Positions 1 through 8,968 of a stretch of DNA of 64,000 nt are shown in pieces. A program made the position numbers and the translations under genes. Every line of letters starts with the position of its first letter. Position 1 is the first letter of the stretch. Location: the NCBI GenBank assembly GCA_016707285.1, contig JADJIA010000009.1, positions 62,001-126,000 on the forward strand, written 5' to 3'. The DNA is from Ignavibacteriales bacterium. Its GTDB lineage: Bacteria; Bacteroidota; Ignavibacteria; Ignavibacteriales; Ignavibacteriaceae. The notes beneath the pieces were generated by a model. It saw only the letters and a program-made list of their open reading frames with translations. It did not search any database and had not been told where the DNA came from.

Positions 1-396
1 GGTCATGCAATGATCAGAATTTCACCACCGAGTCCGTTATTTAAACCTTATCTCGACCTTCTCGCAGGTGGTTCCTACATCTATACCCAAACAACACTTA
101 CTGAAAGATTCTCAGGAAAAGAAAAAATCACTGATGAAAATTTTAGTGACTGGGCTTTCAGTTATGGAGCCGGAGCGGGAATTATGTTTTCTGTCTATAA
201 CCAGATGGGCACAAATGTGATGATCGATTTAAAAGCAAGATATTTGTTTGGCACACAGGCTGAATATCTGTCGGAAGGTGATGTTATTATTGATACTCAA
301 AGAGGTACCGTAACCTATAACACCAGAAGATCAAAAACTGATATTTTGACTGCTCAACTCGGAGTAAATATCAGCTTCAGCGCCTTGGTATTTTAA
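1..396 (+). CDS. C-terminal part of an outer-membrane beta-barrel-like protein (5' end outside window)
   Basis: The reading frame is open from the first base, so the gene starts upstream of the window; the first Met at position 10 is probably internal. The visible 131 residues contain alternating aromatic/polar strands (PYLDLLAGGSYIY, WAFSYGAGAGIMFSVY, NVMIDLKARYLFG) and the chain ends in LGVNISFSALVF, with a terminal Phe as is usual for proteins inserted by the BAM complex. This supports an outer-membrane barrel or porin-like fold but does not identify the family. A strong hairpin terminator follows directly, so it is the last gene of its transcript. Confidence 0.55.
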   Translation, partial: GHAMIRISPPSPLFKPYLDLLAGGSYIYTQTTLTERFSGKEKITDENFSDWAFSYGAGAGIMFSVYNQMGTNVMIDLKARYLFGTQAEYLSEGDVIIDTQRGTVTYNTRRSKTDILTAQLGVNISFSALVF

Positions 397-411
397 TTAA
401 ATTTCTTTTAG

Positions 412-457
412 ACCACAAAGATCATGAACTCAATTGTTTATGAACTTTGTGGTTTTT
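412..457 (+). terminator. Rho-independent terminator after the barrel gene
   Basis: ACCACAAAG (412-420) pairs with CTTTGTGGT (445-453). An inner pairing of CATGAAC with GTTTATG extends the stem, and a T run follows. It lies between the convergent barrel gene and glgX. Confidence 0.75.
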
Positions 458-474
458 CTATTTTAAAACAGCTT

Positions 475-2544
475 TTATTTCATTTGCGCCAATAACATTA
501 CAAATGTTCTTGATTCCACACGATACTTCTCATCTTTAACTAATATCCCTGAACCAGGCTCATAAAAATCTTCCGGTGACTCTAATGAAGTATCTATTAG
601 CCGCTCCCATTGTGTTGCATTATTGTAGTGTGGTAACTTAAAATCGAGTGGATCCCACAAACTGTTCATTATAAAATGATAATATTTGTTGCACCAAAAA
701 TCTTTTAATGTAAATGAGACTGAGCGCGATTTGTCACTAAAATCTGCGTGAAACGGTTGAATCCCGTGGAAATCTATAATGGAAGTTCCAAAGTTGCCAC
801 CCAAAATCCACGGGGTGGGTAGAGTGAAAATGGGGTTGGTTTTTGTAAATTGAATCATCTTTTTTGTAAAAAGATGGATGTCATGGTTGGCTTTTACCAA
901 TGACCAGTCGAACCAGTTCATTTCACTGTCATGACAGTAGGCATTGTTGTTACCCGACTGCGTTTTTCTAACTTCATCACCCATCAATAGAAGTGGGGTT
1001 CCCTGTGCTATAAAAAGAGATACAAGGAGATTTTTGATAAGCTTAACTCTTGTTTTCTCAATAAAAGGATCGGAAGTTGGGCCTTCAACCCCGCAATTCC
1101 AGGAATAATTGTCGTTGGCTCCATCTCTGTTTCCCTCTCTGTTCGACTCGTTATGTTTAACATTATAAGAGACAAGATCATTTAAAGTAAATCCATCGTG
1201 ACAGGTAACAAAATTTATTCCTCTTGAGGGATTTCTTAGCGGATCGGTATAAACATCGGGACTTGCAGAAAGTCGTGACGCGATGGTTGCAACAATTTTA
1301 TCCTCTCCCCTAATGAATTTTCTTACATCATCTCTAAATTTTCCGTTCCACTCTGCCCATTTGTAACCTATAAACGAACCAACCTGATATAATCCTCCGG
1401 CATCCCACGCCTCAGCTATCAGTTTTGTTCCTGCAAGCACGGGTTCCGACTCTATTTGCCACAAAACAGGGGGGTTCTGCAAAGGTTTGCCGTCGTGATC
1501 ACGGGCAAGAACTGAAGCCAAATCAAATCTGAATCCATCCACATGCATTTCCGACACCCAGTAGCGCAGGGAATCAATTATCATCCTTTTAACCACTGAA
1601 TTATTGGCATTTAATGTGTTTCCACAGCCCGTGTAGTTTGCATACCCATAAGGATTATGTTCATCAAGAATGTAATATTCAGCATTTTCAAACCCGCGGA
1701 ATGACAGGAAAGGTCCTGTTTCATTCCCTTCAGCAGTATGGTTAAACACAACATCAAGAATTACCTCAATTCCTGCCTTGTGCAAAGCTTTTACCATGTC
1801 ACGGAACTCATTCACAGGCCCAAGTAGCGACTGATCAGAACTGTATGCCCTGTGGGGAGCAAAAAATGCAATGGGGTTGTAACCCCAGTAGTTCACCAAG
1901 GGTCGTTTAACATCGTGTGGATCAAATTGTTGAACGGGCAGGAGTTCAACAGCGGTGATTCCGAGATCCAACAGATAGGGAATCTTTTCAATCAACCCAC
2001 GATAAGTGCCTCTGTAAAATTCATCAACACCGGAATTTCTGTTCGCCGTGAACCCCTTAACATGAAGTTCGTAGATGTAGGTTCTCACACCATCAATGTT
2101 CAACGGTTTATCGCCTTCCCAATCATAATCAGTTGGATCAACAACGATACTCCGCATAGAGCAATCGACATTACTGCCCGGTTTCCGCGCAGCTTCACGG
2201 TTGTAAACAGAATCACTAATCAAAAGAGAATAAGGATCGATTAGCACCTTCTCGGGGTCATACTTCAACCCTTCATTCGGTTTATATGGTCCGTAAACCC
2301 TGTAGGCATAAATCTGCCCCGGTTTCACTCCCTCAACAAATGCATGCCAATAAAAATAGGTTCTGTGATTAAGTATATCAAGCCTTATAACCTGGGAAGG
2401 CTGCGGGTCTTCGCTGCCCTTAAACAAAAGGAGTTCAACGGCGGTGGCATTTCTGGAATAAACACAAAAATTTACACCAGAACCGTCGGGGGCTACATGA
2501 GCCCCCAGCTGATAAGAATTACCCGGAAATACTTTAAACGACAT
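475..2544 (-). CDS. glgX: glycogen debranching enzyme GlgX (isoamylase-type GH13)
   Basis: Hydrolyses alpha-1,6 branches of glycogen or limit dextrins in the cytoplasm; no signal peptide is visible. The 689-residue chain has the N-terminal CBM48/isoamylase domain (about 1-150) and a GH13 barrel with all four regions visible: DVVFNH (264-269), GFRFD with nucleophile D341, LIAEAWD with acid/base E378, and TCHD with D450. Length is normal for GlgX. Its ATG lies one base after the TAG of the upstream secreted amylase, so translation is probably coupled. The pairing suggests external starch or maltodextrin is degraded by the neighbour and internal glucan by this enzyme. A plant-type isoamylase with related specificity is the main alternative. 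Confidence 0.93.
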   Translation of the reverse strand: MSFKVFPGNSYQLGAHVAPDGSGVNFCVYSRNATAVELLLFKGSEDPQPSQVIRLDILNHRTYFYWHAFVEGVKPGQIYAYRVYGPYKPNEGLKYDPEKVLIDPYSLLISDSVYNREAARKPGSNVDCSMRSIVVDPTDYDWEGDKPLNIDGVRTYIYELHVKGFTANRNSGVDEFYRGTYRGLIEKIPYLLDLGITAVELLPVQQFDPHDVKRPLVNYWGYNPIAFFAPHRAYSSDQSLLGPVNEFRDMVKALHKAGIEVILDVVFNHTAEGNETGPFLSFRGFENAEYYILDEHNPYGYANYTGCGNTLNANNSVVKRMIIDSLRYWVSEMHVDGFRFDLASVLARDHDGKPLQNPPVLWQIESEPVLAGTKLIAEAWDAGGLYQVGSFIGYKWAEWNGKFRDDVRKFIRGEDKIVATIASRLSASPDVYTDPLRNPSRGINFVTCHDGFTLNDLVSYNVKHNESNREGNRDGANDNYSWNCGVEGPTSDPFIEKTRVKLIKNLLVSLFIAQGTPLLLMGDEVRKTQSGNNNAYCHDSEMNWFDWSLVKANHDIHLFTKKMIQFTKTNPIFTLPTPWILGGNFGTSIIDFHGIQPFHADFSDKSRSVSFTLKDFWCNKYYHFIMNSLWDPLDFKLPHYNNATQWERLIDTSLESPEDFYEPGSGILVKDEKYRVESRTFVMLLAQMK

Positions 2545-2545
2545 C

Positions 2546-4942
2546 CTATTTGTCCAGTATAAAAATTTCGTATCCCGAAGGAGCGATTTTCACTTTTATC
2601 TGGTTTTTCTCCAATATTATTCTCTCTTTGGTCAGAGGGTTTTCAGCATATCCCACTTCGTAATATTCAGGGATATTTACGGTTACCACTTCCTCTTTTT
2701 CCGATTTATTGAGCAACACAAGAATTCTTTCATTTGCATCCGACCTGATATATCCAAGTTGATTGTGACTTGCGAGCACTGTAAGTACATCACCATATCT
2801 CAGAGCTGAATGTTTTTTACGGAGATTGATCAGTTTTGTAACTTCATCAAGAGTTTTTTGTTCGTGACGGGTTAATTTTTCTCCAAAATACATCATCCTT
2901 CTGTTGTCAGGGTCTGAAGCACCTGTCATTCCAAATTCGGAACCGTAATAAATAACGGGGAGTCCGGGAATCGTAAGCATATACGCGTAATAAAGTTTCA
3001 GTTTGTCAAAACTTGTAAGTTTGTCAACAGTTGGAGGATTACTCCAACCGATTTCAGCGGCATTGCCATCGTTTATTGCAAGGTCACCATCAGCATAAGC
3101 CATATAACGGATTTTATCGTGACTGTCCATGATATTGCCCATAACATGAAGTGGACCATAAACTTCAGCAGTTTTTTCCATTTCTGTTGCAATCAGTTCA
3201 AGGGAGGCATTTTTATCAATAAACGCAACAATCGCCACATCAAAAAGATTAAAATTAAACTGTGCGTTTAACTGTCCATTGTTGACATAAGAACTGATCA
3301 TTGCATAATCACCAAAGGTCTCGCCGATCTGATACACTTCAATATCGCGTTTTCCGGTGAAATGTTTTTTGATCTTTGCAGTAAGTACACGCCAGAATTC
3401 ATTAGGCACATGTTTTACTGCATCGTGTCTAAATCCGTCTGCACCTGTTTGCTCAAGCCACCAGATTGCATTTTCAGTCATTGCTTTAAGAGCGGCTTTC
3501 GACTTTGTAAAATCGAAAGAAGGAATATATGGTTCAAACCAGGTTGTAAGGCGGTATTCGTCCCATAATCTGAGGTTTTTTCTGCCATCAGGGAGGTCCA
3601 GAGTACCAAACCATTCGGGATGTTTTTTCCACCAGGGGTGTTCCTGATGCACATGGTGTGATACAAAATCGAGGAGAATTTTAATCCCTTTTTTGTGGGC
3701 AGTATTAACAAGTTCTTTCATTTTTTTCATGGTGCCAAACTGCTCTTCAACTTTTGTGTCGCTGATTGGCCAGTAACCATGATAACCTGTGTACCACCGG
3801 TTTGGTGAAGGATATTCTCTGTAGGCAGTGTTTGGATTGTCGTTAATTGGTGAAATCCAGATTGTGTTAATACCAAGTTTATCAAAATAACCATCATTTA
3901 TCTTGTCGATAATTCCCTGGAAATCGCCACCATTATAATTGGCAGGTGGGAAAACGGAATCCTGGACAACAGGTTTATTAATCGACTTGTCACCATCCTT
4001 AAATCTGTCGATCATAATCGAGTAGATTATTCCATCGTACCAGTTAAACTTGCCACTGCCGGCGGGTTTTCCATCCTGGATGAAGATATATTGCCAGTTC
4101 GATTTTTGTCCGTTTTGTGTAACGGCAACTCTTAAAAGTTTATTTCCCTTCATTCCCCATCTTTCAAGATTCAGGGTGATTCTGTTGTTTTCCACCTTTA
4201 TCTGATTTTCAGGTATAAGCTGGTTGTCGAGCAGAGCTGTAACATTCTCTTTCAGAATGAGGGGTGCCTGACCCTGGTTTTCATAAAAGAAGTGGTAGAG
4301 CATGTAGGATTTTGTTTCTTTCACACCTGTGTTGTGGAGGAAAACTTTGTTTTTGAACGGTTTTTCGATGATAATAACGGAATTGTAAGCTCCCATCCCG
4401 TTTGGAACAGAATCTTTGTTTGCATAATCAACAATCTCTTCGCCGTCACCATAAAATTTGTATTCATATCTCCCCGGTTCAATCGGCACATCAATCTCGT
4501 AGATTCCATCACCATTTTTATCGGTCATCGGGGTGTATTGTCTGCTCCAGCCATTAAACTGACCAATTACAGTTAGATATTTATACGGTTTAAGTGGTTT
4601 GAAGGTAAAGGTGTGATATCGTACTTTCCCGACAACCACCGGAATCTGATAGGTTGTTTTTCCATACTCAAAAGCGAGAAGTGTAATACCTTCAAAATCA
4701 TCTTTTGAGGTAAGTCTAAGCAAACTGTCACGAAAGCCAAATGAAACATCGAGATTTTTGTTGGGTAAAAATTTAATTTTATAGTCTGAGGCATAATAGA
4801 GATCAGATATCTTAAAATCAGCCGTTTGACCTGCAACAAGCCTCACCGGGTGAATTATATCGGTGATCTTTTGGGTAAATGCATAACCACTCATCATGAC
4901 CACAAAAACCAGTGCCAATGTCATATTTTTTATTATTTTCAC
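2546..4942 (-). CDS. secreted alpha-amylase-family glycoside hydrolase (GH13) with starch-binding-like domain
   Basis: Start chosen at GTG 4942: GGAGG lies at 4951-4947 and the product then begins with a signal peptide (residues 1-24, ending ...SGYAFTQ). The longer open frame reaching 5113 would overlap ppk1 and bury the signal peptide. Residues about 105-195 form a CBM48/AMPK-like beta-sandwich (TVIGQFNGWS, PGRYEYKFYGDG). Residues about 300-710 form a GH13 barrel with DFVSHH (425-430), GFRHD (nucleophile D507), QIGET (acid/base E541) and MDSHD (D609), followed by a C-terminal beta domain. It should cleave starch, maltodextrin or cyclodextrin-like glucans in the periplasm or outside the cell; the exact specificity (amylase, neopullulanase or cyclomaltodextrinase) cannot be read from sequence alone. 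It lies between ppk1 and glgX. Confidence 0.88.
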   Translation of the reverse strand: MKIIKNMTLALVFVVMMSGYAFTQKITDIIHPVRLVAGQTADFKISDLYYASDYKIKFLPNKNLDVSFGFRDSLLRLTSKDDFEGITLLAFEYGKTTYQIPVVVGKVRYHTFTFKPLKPYKYLTVIGQFNGWSRQYTPMTDKNGDGIYEIDVPIEPGRYEYKFYGDGEEIVDYANKDSVPNGMGAYNSVIIIEKPFKNKVFLHNTGVKETKSYMLYHFFYENQGQAPLILKENVTALLDNQLIPENQIKVENNRITLNLERWGMKGNKLLRVAVTQNGQKSNWQYIFIQDGKPAGSGKFNWYDGIIYSIMIDRFKDGDKSINKPVVQDSVFPPANYNGGDFQGIIDKINDGYFDKLGINTIWISPINDNPNTAYREYPSPNRWYTGYHGYWPISDTKVEEQFGTMKKMKELVNTAHKKGIKILLDFVSHHVHQEHPWWKKHPEWFGTLDLPDGRKNLRLWDEYRLTTWFEPYIPSFDFTKSKAALKAMTENAIWWLEQTGADGFRHDAVKHVPNEFWRVLTAKIKKHFTGKRDIEVYQIGETFGDYAMISSYVNNGQLNAQFNFNLFDVAIVAFIDKNASLELIATEMEKTAEVYGPLHVMGNIMDSHDKIRYMAYADGDLAINDGNAAEIGWSNPPTVDKLTSFDKLKLYYAYMLTIPGLPVIYYGSEFGMTGASDPDNRRMMYFGEKLTRHEQKTLDEVTKLINLRKKHSALRYGDVLTVLASHNQLGYIRSDANERILVLLNKSEKEEVVTVNIPEYYEVGYAENPLTKERIILEKNQIKVKIAPSGYEIFILDK

Positions 4943-5015
4943 GATTCCTCCGGGAAAAATAGATGTCGGGGAAAAAATTAATTTTGTTGATGTTAAAATA
5001 CGGTAGAATGGCGAA

Positions 5016-7040
5016 TTAAACGAAAAAGAAGCGGTATATCTCCTCCTGTGAGTTGTGGGGTTTGGTGCATTTTGATTTTCGGTAGGGGTTGTTTTGGGAT
5101 TTGTTGATGACACGGGATTTAAGATTGTCCTTCAACTGGGATTTTAGGATTTGCATAATTGTGGTGCGGGAAGTTGAATCTTCAACAGGGAAAACCACTT
5201 CTATTCTTCGGTAGATGTTTCTACCCATTAAATCAGCGGAACCAAGCCAGATTCCCGCATCACCACCATTATGGAAATAAAACACCCTCGGATGTTCGAG
5301 GAATTTCCCAACAATACTAAAAACTTTAATGTTTTCACTTTGATCTTTTACTCCGGGGATAAGACAACAAATCGCCCGTACAATCAGGTAGATCTTTACT
5401 CCCGCATTTGATGCCTGATAAAGCTTTTCGATTACACTTTTTTCTTCAAGATTGTTGACCTTGATGATTATAATCCCTTTTTTGCCCTCATTGGCAGCTT
5501 TTATTTCACGGTCGATGTTGCCGTAAAACCATTCGAGGAAGTTAACCGAAGGGACGATCAGTTTATTTAATTTTTTAATTGGTACAAAATTTAAGAGGTA
5601 ATTAAAAACCTTCACCATGTCGGATGTGATAGCAGGATCGGAGGTAAAATATCCAAAATCGGTGTAGATTTTTGCTGTTTTTTCGTTAAAATTTCCGGTA
5701 GCCAAATAACCGTAATGTTCGACCCGGCCATCAACCACTCGCTCAACGAGACAAATTTTTGAGTGCACTTTTATTCCGGGGATGCTGTAGTGAACCACAA
5801 CCCCGGCCTCTTTGAGTTCACCCGACACATCGATATTTGATTCTTCATCAAACCGGGCTTTTAATTCAACAAAAACAGTTACTTCCTTCCCGTTTTTTGA
5901 GGCACTACAAAGTGCTTCAACAATCTTCGAATTGGATGCCACCCGATAGAAAGTGATTTTAATACACCTGACATCGGGGTCACCTGCCGCCTGATTAAGG
6001 AAATCTGTCACTACCGAATAGTCATGATACGGGTAATAAAAAAGCCTGTTTTCCGATTTCATCACTTTAAAGTAGTCGGTTATGCCCGATTTAATCTGTG
6101 ACATTGCAGGTAATTCAAGAAGGGGAGCAAGGGGATTGGGAAATCCAAAAAAATCACTGAAATTGTGATATCTTCCACCGGGGATCATATCCTCTTTTGC
6201 AAGACCAATTCCTTTTTTCAGAATTTTTAACGAGTTTTTTGACAATCTTTTATCAAAAAGGAATCTTGAAGTTAAACCGTTTTTCCTCTTTTTTAATCCT
6301 TTTTTGATCTTTTCAAGCAAACTGCCCGAGAACTCATCACCGATATCAAGCTCGGCATCCCGAGTCAACTTAACCGAATAAACTCCTCGAATTACAAATC
6401 CTTCAAACACAAGAGGGAGTAAAACCCTGATCAAATCATCGAGGAAAATGTAACAATGCCTCCCTTCCACAACTGAAATATTGATGAATCTGCCAAATTT
6501 TTCAACAGGAATTTCAAATATGGAATAGGAAAGGGTTTGTTTTTCATCCCTTGAGACAAGCTCCACAAAGTGGTAGAGAGCCTTGTTTTTAAGAAAAAGA
6601 TTAATTTTACCCGGCTCAAATATGCTTGGGGTAATCTCAGGCAAAATCTCACCGCTTAGCTCCGTGAGAATGTAGTCAATTTGAGCAGGGGAGAGGTTAT
6701 TCTCGTCAAGTATAAAAATGTTGTTACGGTTTAAAGAAGGGATTATCTGTTTTCGGTAAATTTCACCAAATTCTTCCTGATATCTGTTTACTCTCCTTTT
6801 AATTTTTAGGAGAAGTTCAGATGTCTCCATCCCTTGTTTCTTTTTCCCCGGGTCTTTCCGTATAGCTGCTCGAAGTGATCCAACACGAACACGGAAAAAT
6901 TCATCAAGATTCGAGGAGAAGATTGCAAGAAATTTTATTCGGTCATAAAGTGGAACGGAAAGGTCTTTCGCCTCCTGCAAAACCCGGTAATTAAATGAAA
7001 GCCAACTGAGTTCCCGATTAAAAAAAGTGAATCTTGACAT
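5016..7040 (-). CDS. ppk1: polyphosphate kinase 1
   Basis: Reversibly transfers the gamma-phosphate of ATP to inorganic polyphosphate. The 674 residues have the usual PPK1 order: N-terminal helical domain with FNRELSWLSFN (7-17), head domain, and two phospholipase-D-like catalytic domains. The phosphorylated His is H426 in KVHSK and the second catalytic His is H583 in LEHPR; FYRV and ATGNFNE are also present. The start is ATG 7040, whose A is the last base of the TGA stop of sixA (TGATG), so the genes are coupled; a TTG one codon upstream is possible but less likely. The C-terminal tail is Lys/Arg-rich and runs close to the start of the downstream amylase gene. Confidence 0.95.
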   Translation of the reverse strand: MSRFTFFNRELSWLSFNYRVLQEAKDLSVPLYDRIKFLAIFSSNLDEFFRVRVGSLRAAIRKDPGKKKQGMETSELLLKIKRRVNRYQEEFGEIYRKQIIPSLNRNNIFILDENNLSPAQIDYILTELSGEILPEITPSIFEPGKINLFLKNKALYHFVELVSRDEKQTLSYSIFEIPVEKFGRFINISVVEGRHCYIFLDDLIRVLLPLVFEGFVIRGVYSVKLTRDAELDIGDEFSGSLLEKIKKGLKKRKNGLTSRFLFDKRLSKNSLKILKKGIGLAKEDMIPGGRYHNFSDFFGFPNPLAPLLELPAMSQIKSGITDYFKVMKSENRLFYYPYHDYSVVTDFLNQAAGDPDVRCIKITFYRVASNSKIVEALCSASKNGKEVTVFVELKARFDEESNIDVSGELKEAGVVVHYSIPGIKVHSKICLVERVVDGRVEHYGYLATGNFNEKTAKIYTDFGYFTSDPAITSDMVKVFNYLLNFVPIKKLNKLIVPSVNFLEWFYGNIDREIKAANEGKKGIIIIKVNNLEEKSVIEKLYQASNAGVKIYLIVRAICCLIPGVKDQSENIKVFSIVGKFLEHPRVFYFHNGGDAGIWLGSADLMGRNIYRRIEVVFPVEDSTSRTTIMQILKSQLKDNLKSRVINKSQNNPYRKSKCTKPHNSQEEIYRFFFV

Positions 7041-7537
7041 CAAAGCACTTCTTTTGGAACCAGAAATTTTTCAAGTAAACATTTCCCGCTGGCGAGTTTA
7101 TTCCACTCACCCTCAAATTGAAGTTCCGCAACTCCACATGTGGGGATATTGGCAACGAAGTTGTTCCCACCCGTCAATCTGTTAAGAAGTTCGGTAATTC
7201 CGGGATTGTGAGCCACTATCATTACACTGTTGTATTCAGGAGGAGTTTCTTTGATGAGCAGAAAAATCTCCTGAGCGGATGCCAGGTAAAGTTCTTTCTC
7301 ATAAACCATTTTGTCAGGTTTAATCCCAATCTCCGCTGTTACGAGTTCAGCCGTGGTTTTTGCTCTCATGGCAGTGCTGGTGATAACTAGTTCGGGGATA
7401 ATTCCCTGTTGTTTGAGGAGTTTCCCCATAGCGGGAGCATTATTTTTTCCTCTCTTATTGAGAGGCCTGTCAAAATCCCGGATGGATGGATCATCCCAAT
7501 CTGATTTTGCGTGACGAACAAGGTATATTGTTTTCAT
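7040..7537 (-). CDS. sixA: SixA-like phosphohistidine phosphatase (histidine phosphatase superfamily)
   Basis: A small branch-1 histidine phosphatase of 165 residues. The RHAKS signature at 8-12 supplies catalytic H9, and a second His lies in AHNPG. SixA proteins remove phosphate from phosphohistidine on His-phosphotransfer proteins. Here the gene overlaps ppk1, an enzyme that works through a phosphohistidine intermediate, and this genomic pairing is suggestive but does not prove that PPK1 is a substrate. The 12-base gap to the upstream HD-PycTM gene implies one operon. A general small-molecule phosphatase of the same superfamily is the alternative. Confidence 0.85.
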   Translation of the reverse strand: MKTIYLVRHAKSDWDDPSIRDFDRPLNKRGKNNAPAMGKLLKQQGIIPELVITSTAMRAKTTAELVTAEIGIKPDKMVYEKELYLASAQEIFLLIKETPPEYNSVMIVAHNPGITELLNRLTGGNNFVANIPTCGVAELQFEGEWNKLASGKCLLEKFLVPKEVL

Positions 7538-7549
7538 GTAACCGGTTTT

Positions 7550-8827
7550 TTAAGCTAAAATAACAGCAGCAATGAAGGAGAGGACTGATATCAAAAGTCC
7601 AATCCCAAAAACATCATAAGAATAACGAAGGAACATATATTTTCTCTCAAGAACTACCCCGAGATAATAGACATCCCTGATCATACTTCCATAGAGATAC
7701 TCGGCATCCATCATCAGCCTTTCCATTCCAAATGTGTAGTCGTCGAGGCTCATGTTGTAAAAATTCCCAAAAAAGAGGAGGTTCCCCCTTTTATTTTCGA
7801 TATCTTCTCTTGAAACAACTCCTTTTGAGATATTTGGACGACTGCTCATAATCGCAAACCCCAACGAGATCATACAAACCGAGAGAATAATTATTGTTGG
7901 TGCAGTGAGATGAGGGAATGCTGCAAGTCTTCCAACCAATGTGCTGATTAAAATGGAGATAAGAATTGAATTAACAGAGATCATCATATTCGCTTTTCTG
8001 TCAGCATTGGCACTCAGATCGATATGAACTCTTGTGAGATTTCTGAAGAGTGTTTCAACACCGCGGTTGGTACTTTTACCATCAAGCTTGAGTTGTTTTT
8101 TTGCGGTTTCCCGTTCATTTTGTCCAAAACTTGAAAGGATTTTATCTGCTACCCCGGCAATCCCTTTTTGCTCGGGCATATTCTGTACAATTTCGGCAGC
8201 TTCTGTAAGCTTTTCGATAACTGTGGATTCATTTAATTCTTTCAGCTTTTGGATCTGTTTTTGCAAATTTTGGGCTTTTCTTGGACCAAATTTTTCTCTG
8301 GCATACTGGGTGTAAAAATTGTGATTTGTAAGAAATTCGATATTCCCTTTAACCCACTCGGTGTCAGAGATCTTTTTATTGTGAACCAGTTCCAGCTCCT
8401 CTCTGAGGAGATTGGACCTTGTTTTAAATCCCTTTTGCCCCAACTGAAGAAGATCGGCATCAGCCACGATGGCTTCGAGTTGATTTGCCGGGGTTGCCCC
8501 TTTTTTTGTAACAAGAATTAAAGCAAGAATCCGTCTGACCCGATCGGCATCGATACCTTCATTTGTAAAAAACTCAGAAGCAATTTTACAACTCTCCTCT
8601 TCATGACCCAAAATGGTTTTGGTATATCCCGTGTCATGGAAAAGTGTTGCGAGTATCGCATTTTCTGCGTCCTCACCAATAACTCCACAATTTTCACAAA
8701 GCATTCTGCAATTTGCAGTTACGCTTAAAGTATGTGCGAGATCGTGATACCTGTAGATGGGATCAAGTTGATTTGTTAATAAATTTCTTACAAAAGCTTC
8801 AGCTTTAAAAAGTAAATTGTTGTCCAT
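7550..8827 (-). CDS. HD-domain phosphohydrolase fused to a Pycsar-type transmembrane effector domain (PycTM/DUF5706-like)
   Basis: The 425-residue protein has two parts. Residues 1-190 form an HD hydrolase: YHDLAHT (H28, H32), FHDTGY (H64-D65) and a third Asp in VADADLL. Residues about 255-425 match the PycTM effector pattern: LTRVHIDLSANADRKANMM followed by membrane helices at about 284-301 and 310-326, a conserved DDYTFGM region, and a last helix at 407-424. A charged, probably helical linker joins them. PycTM proteins are membrane effectors of cyclic-pyrimidine (Pycsar) anti-phage systems, and HD domains of this type can hydrolyse nucleotides. No uridylate/cytidylate cyclase is encoded nearby, so a defence role is unproven. 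It is the first gene of the group leading to sixA, ppk1, the amylase and glgX. Confidence 0.8.
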   Translation of the reverse strand: MDNNLLFKAEAFVRNLLTNQLDPIYRYHDLAHTLSVTANCRMLCENCGVIGEDAENAILATLFHDTGYTKTILGHEEESCKIASEFFTNEGIDADRVRRILALILVTKKGATPANQLEAIVADADLLQLGQKGFKTRSNLLREELELVHNKKISDTEWVKGNIEFLTNHNFYTQYAREKFGPRKAQNLQKQIQKLKELNESTVIEKLTEAAEIVQNMPEQKGIAGVADKILSSFGQNERETAKKQLKLDGKSTNRGVETLFRNLTRVHIDLSANADRKANMMISVNSILISILISTLVGRLAAFPHLTAPTIIILSVCMISLGFAIMSSRPNISKGVVSREDIENKRGNLLFFGNFYNMSLDDYTFGMERLMMDAEYLYGSMIRDVYYLGVVLERKYMFLRYSYDVFGIGLLISVLSFIAAVILA

Positions 8828-8839
8828 GTTTTATTCCAG

Positions 8840-8895
8840 TTAATGCAGTAATCCTGTTAATGCAGTAATCCAATAATGCAATAATCCAATAATTT
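8840..8895. repeat. AT-rich intergenic repeat, TAATGCAGTAATCC type (copy 1)
   Basis: Contains tandem copies of TTAATGCAGTAATCC followed by AATAATGCAATAATCC variants. Related stretches occur at 19263-19300 and 22872-22929. It lies in the 141-base gap between the CFA-synthase-like gene and the HD-PycTM gene. Confidence 0.7.
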
Positions 8896-8968
8896 GAAGT
8901 ACAATAATACGATTTTACGACAATTCAATTTGCCAATTATGAGGAAATTATTTAACAGATTTGAGGGT

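Noticed and set aside
1852..2244. Plus-strand frame opposite glgX
   Set aside because: It is a shadow of the GlgX coding sequence without family resemblance.
4943..5113. N-terminal extension of the secreted amylase
   Set aside because: It overlaps ppk1, buries the signal peptide, and a GTG with GGAGG in front at 4942 explains the start better.
7550..8827. Complete Pycsar anti-phage system
   Set aside because: No pyrimidine cyclase gene is present within the neighbourhood; only the effector-like domain is supported.
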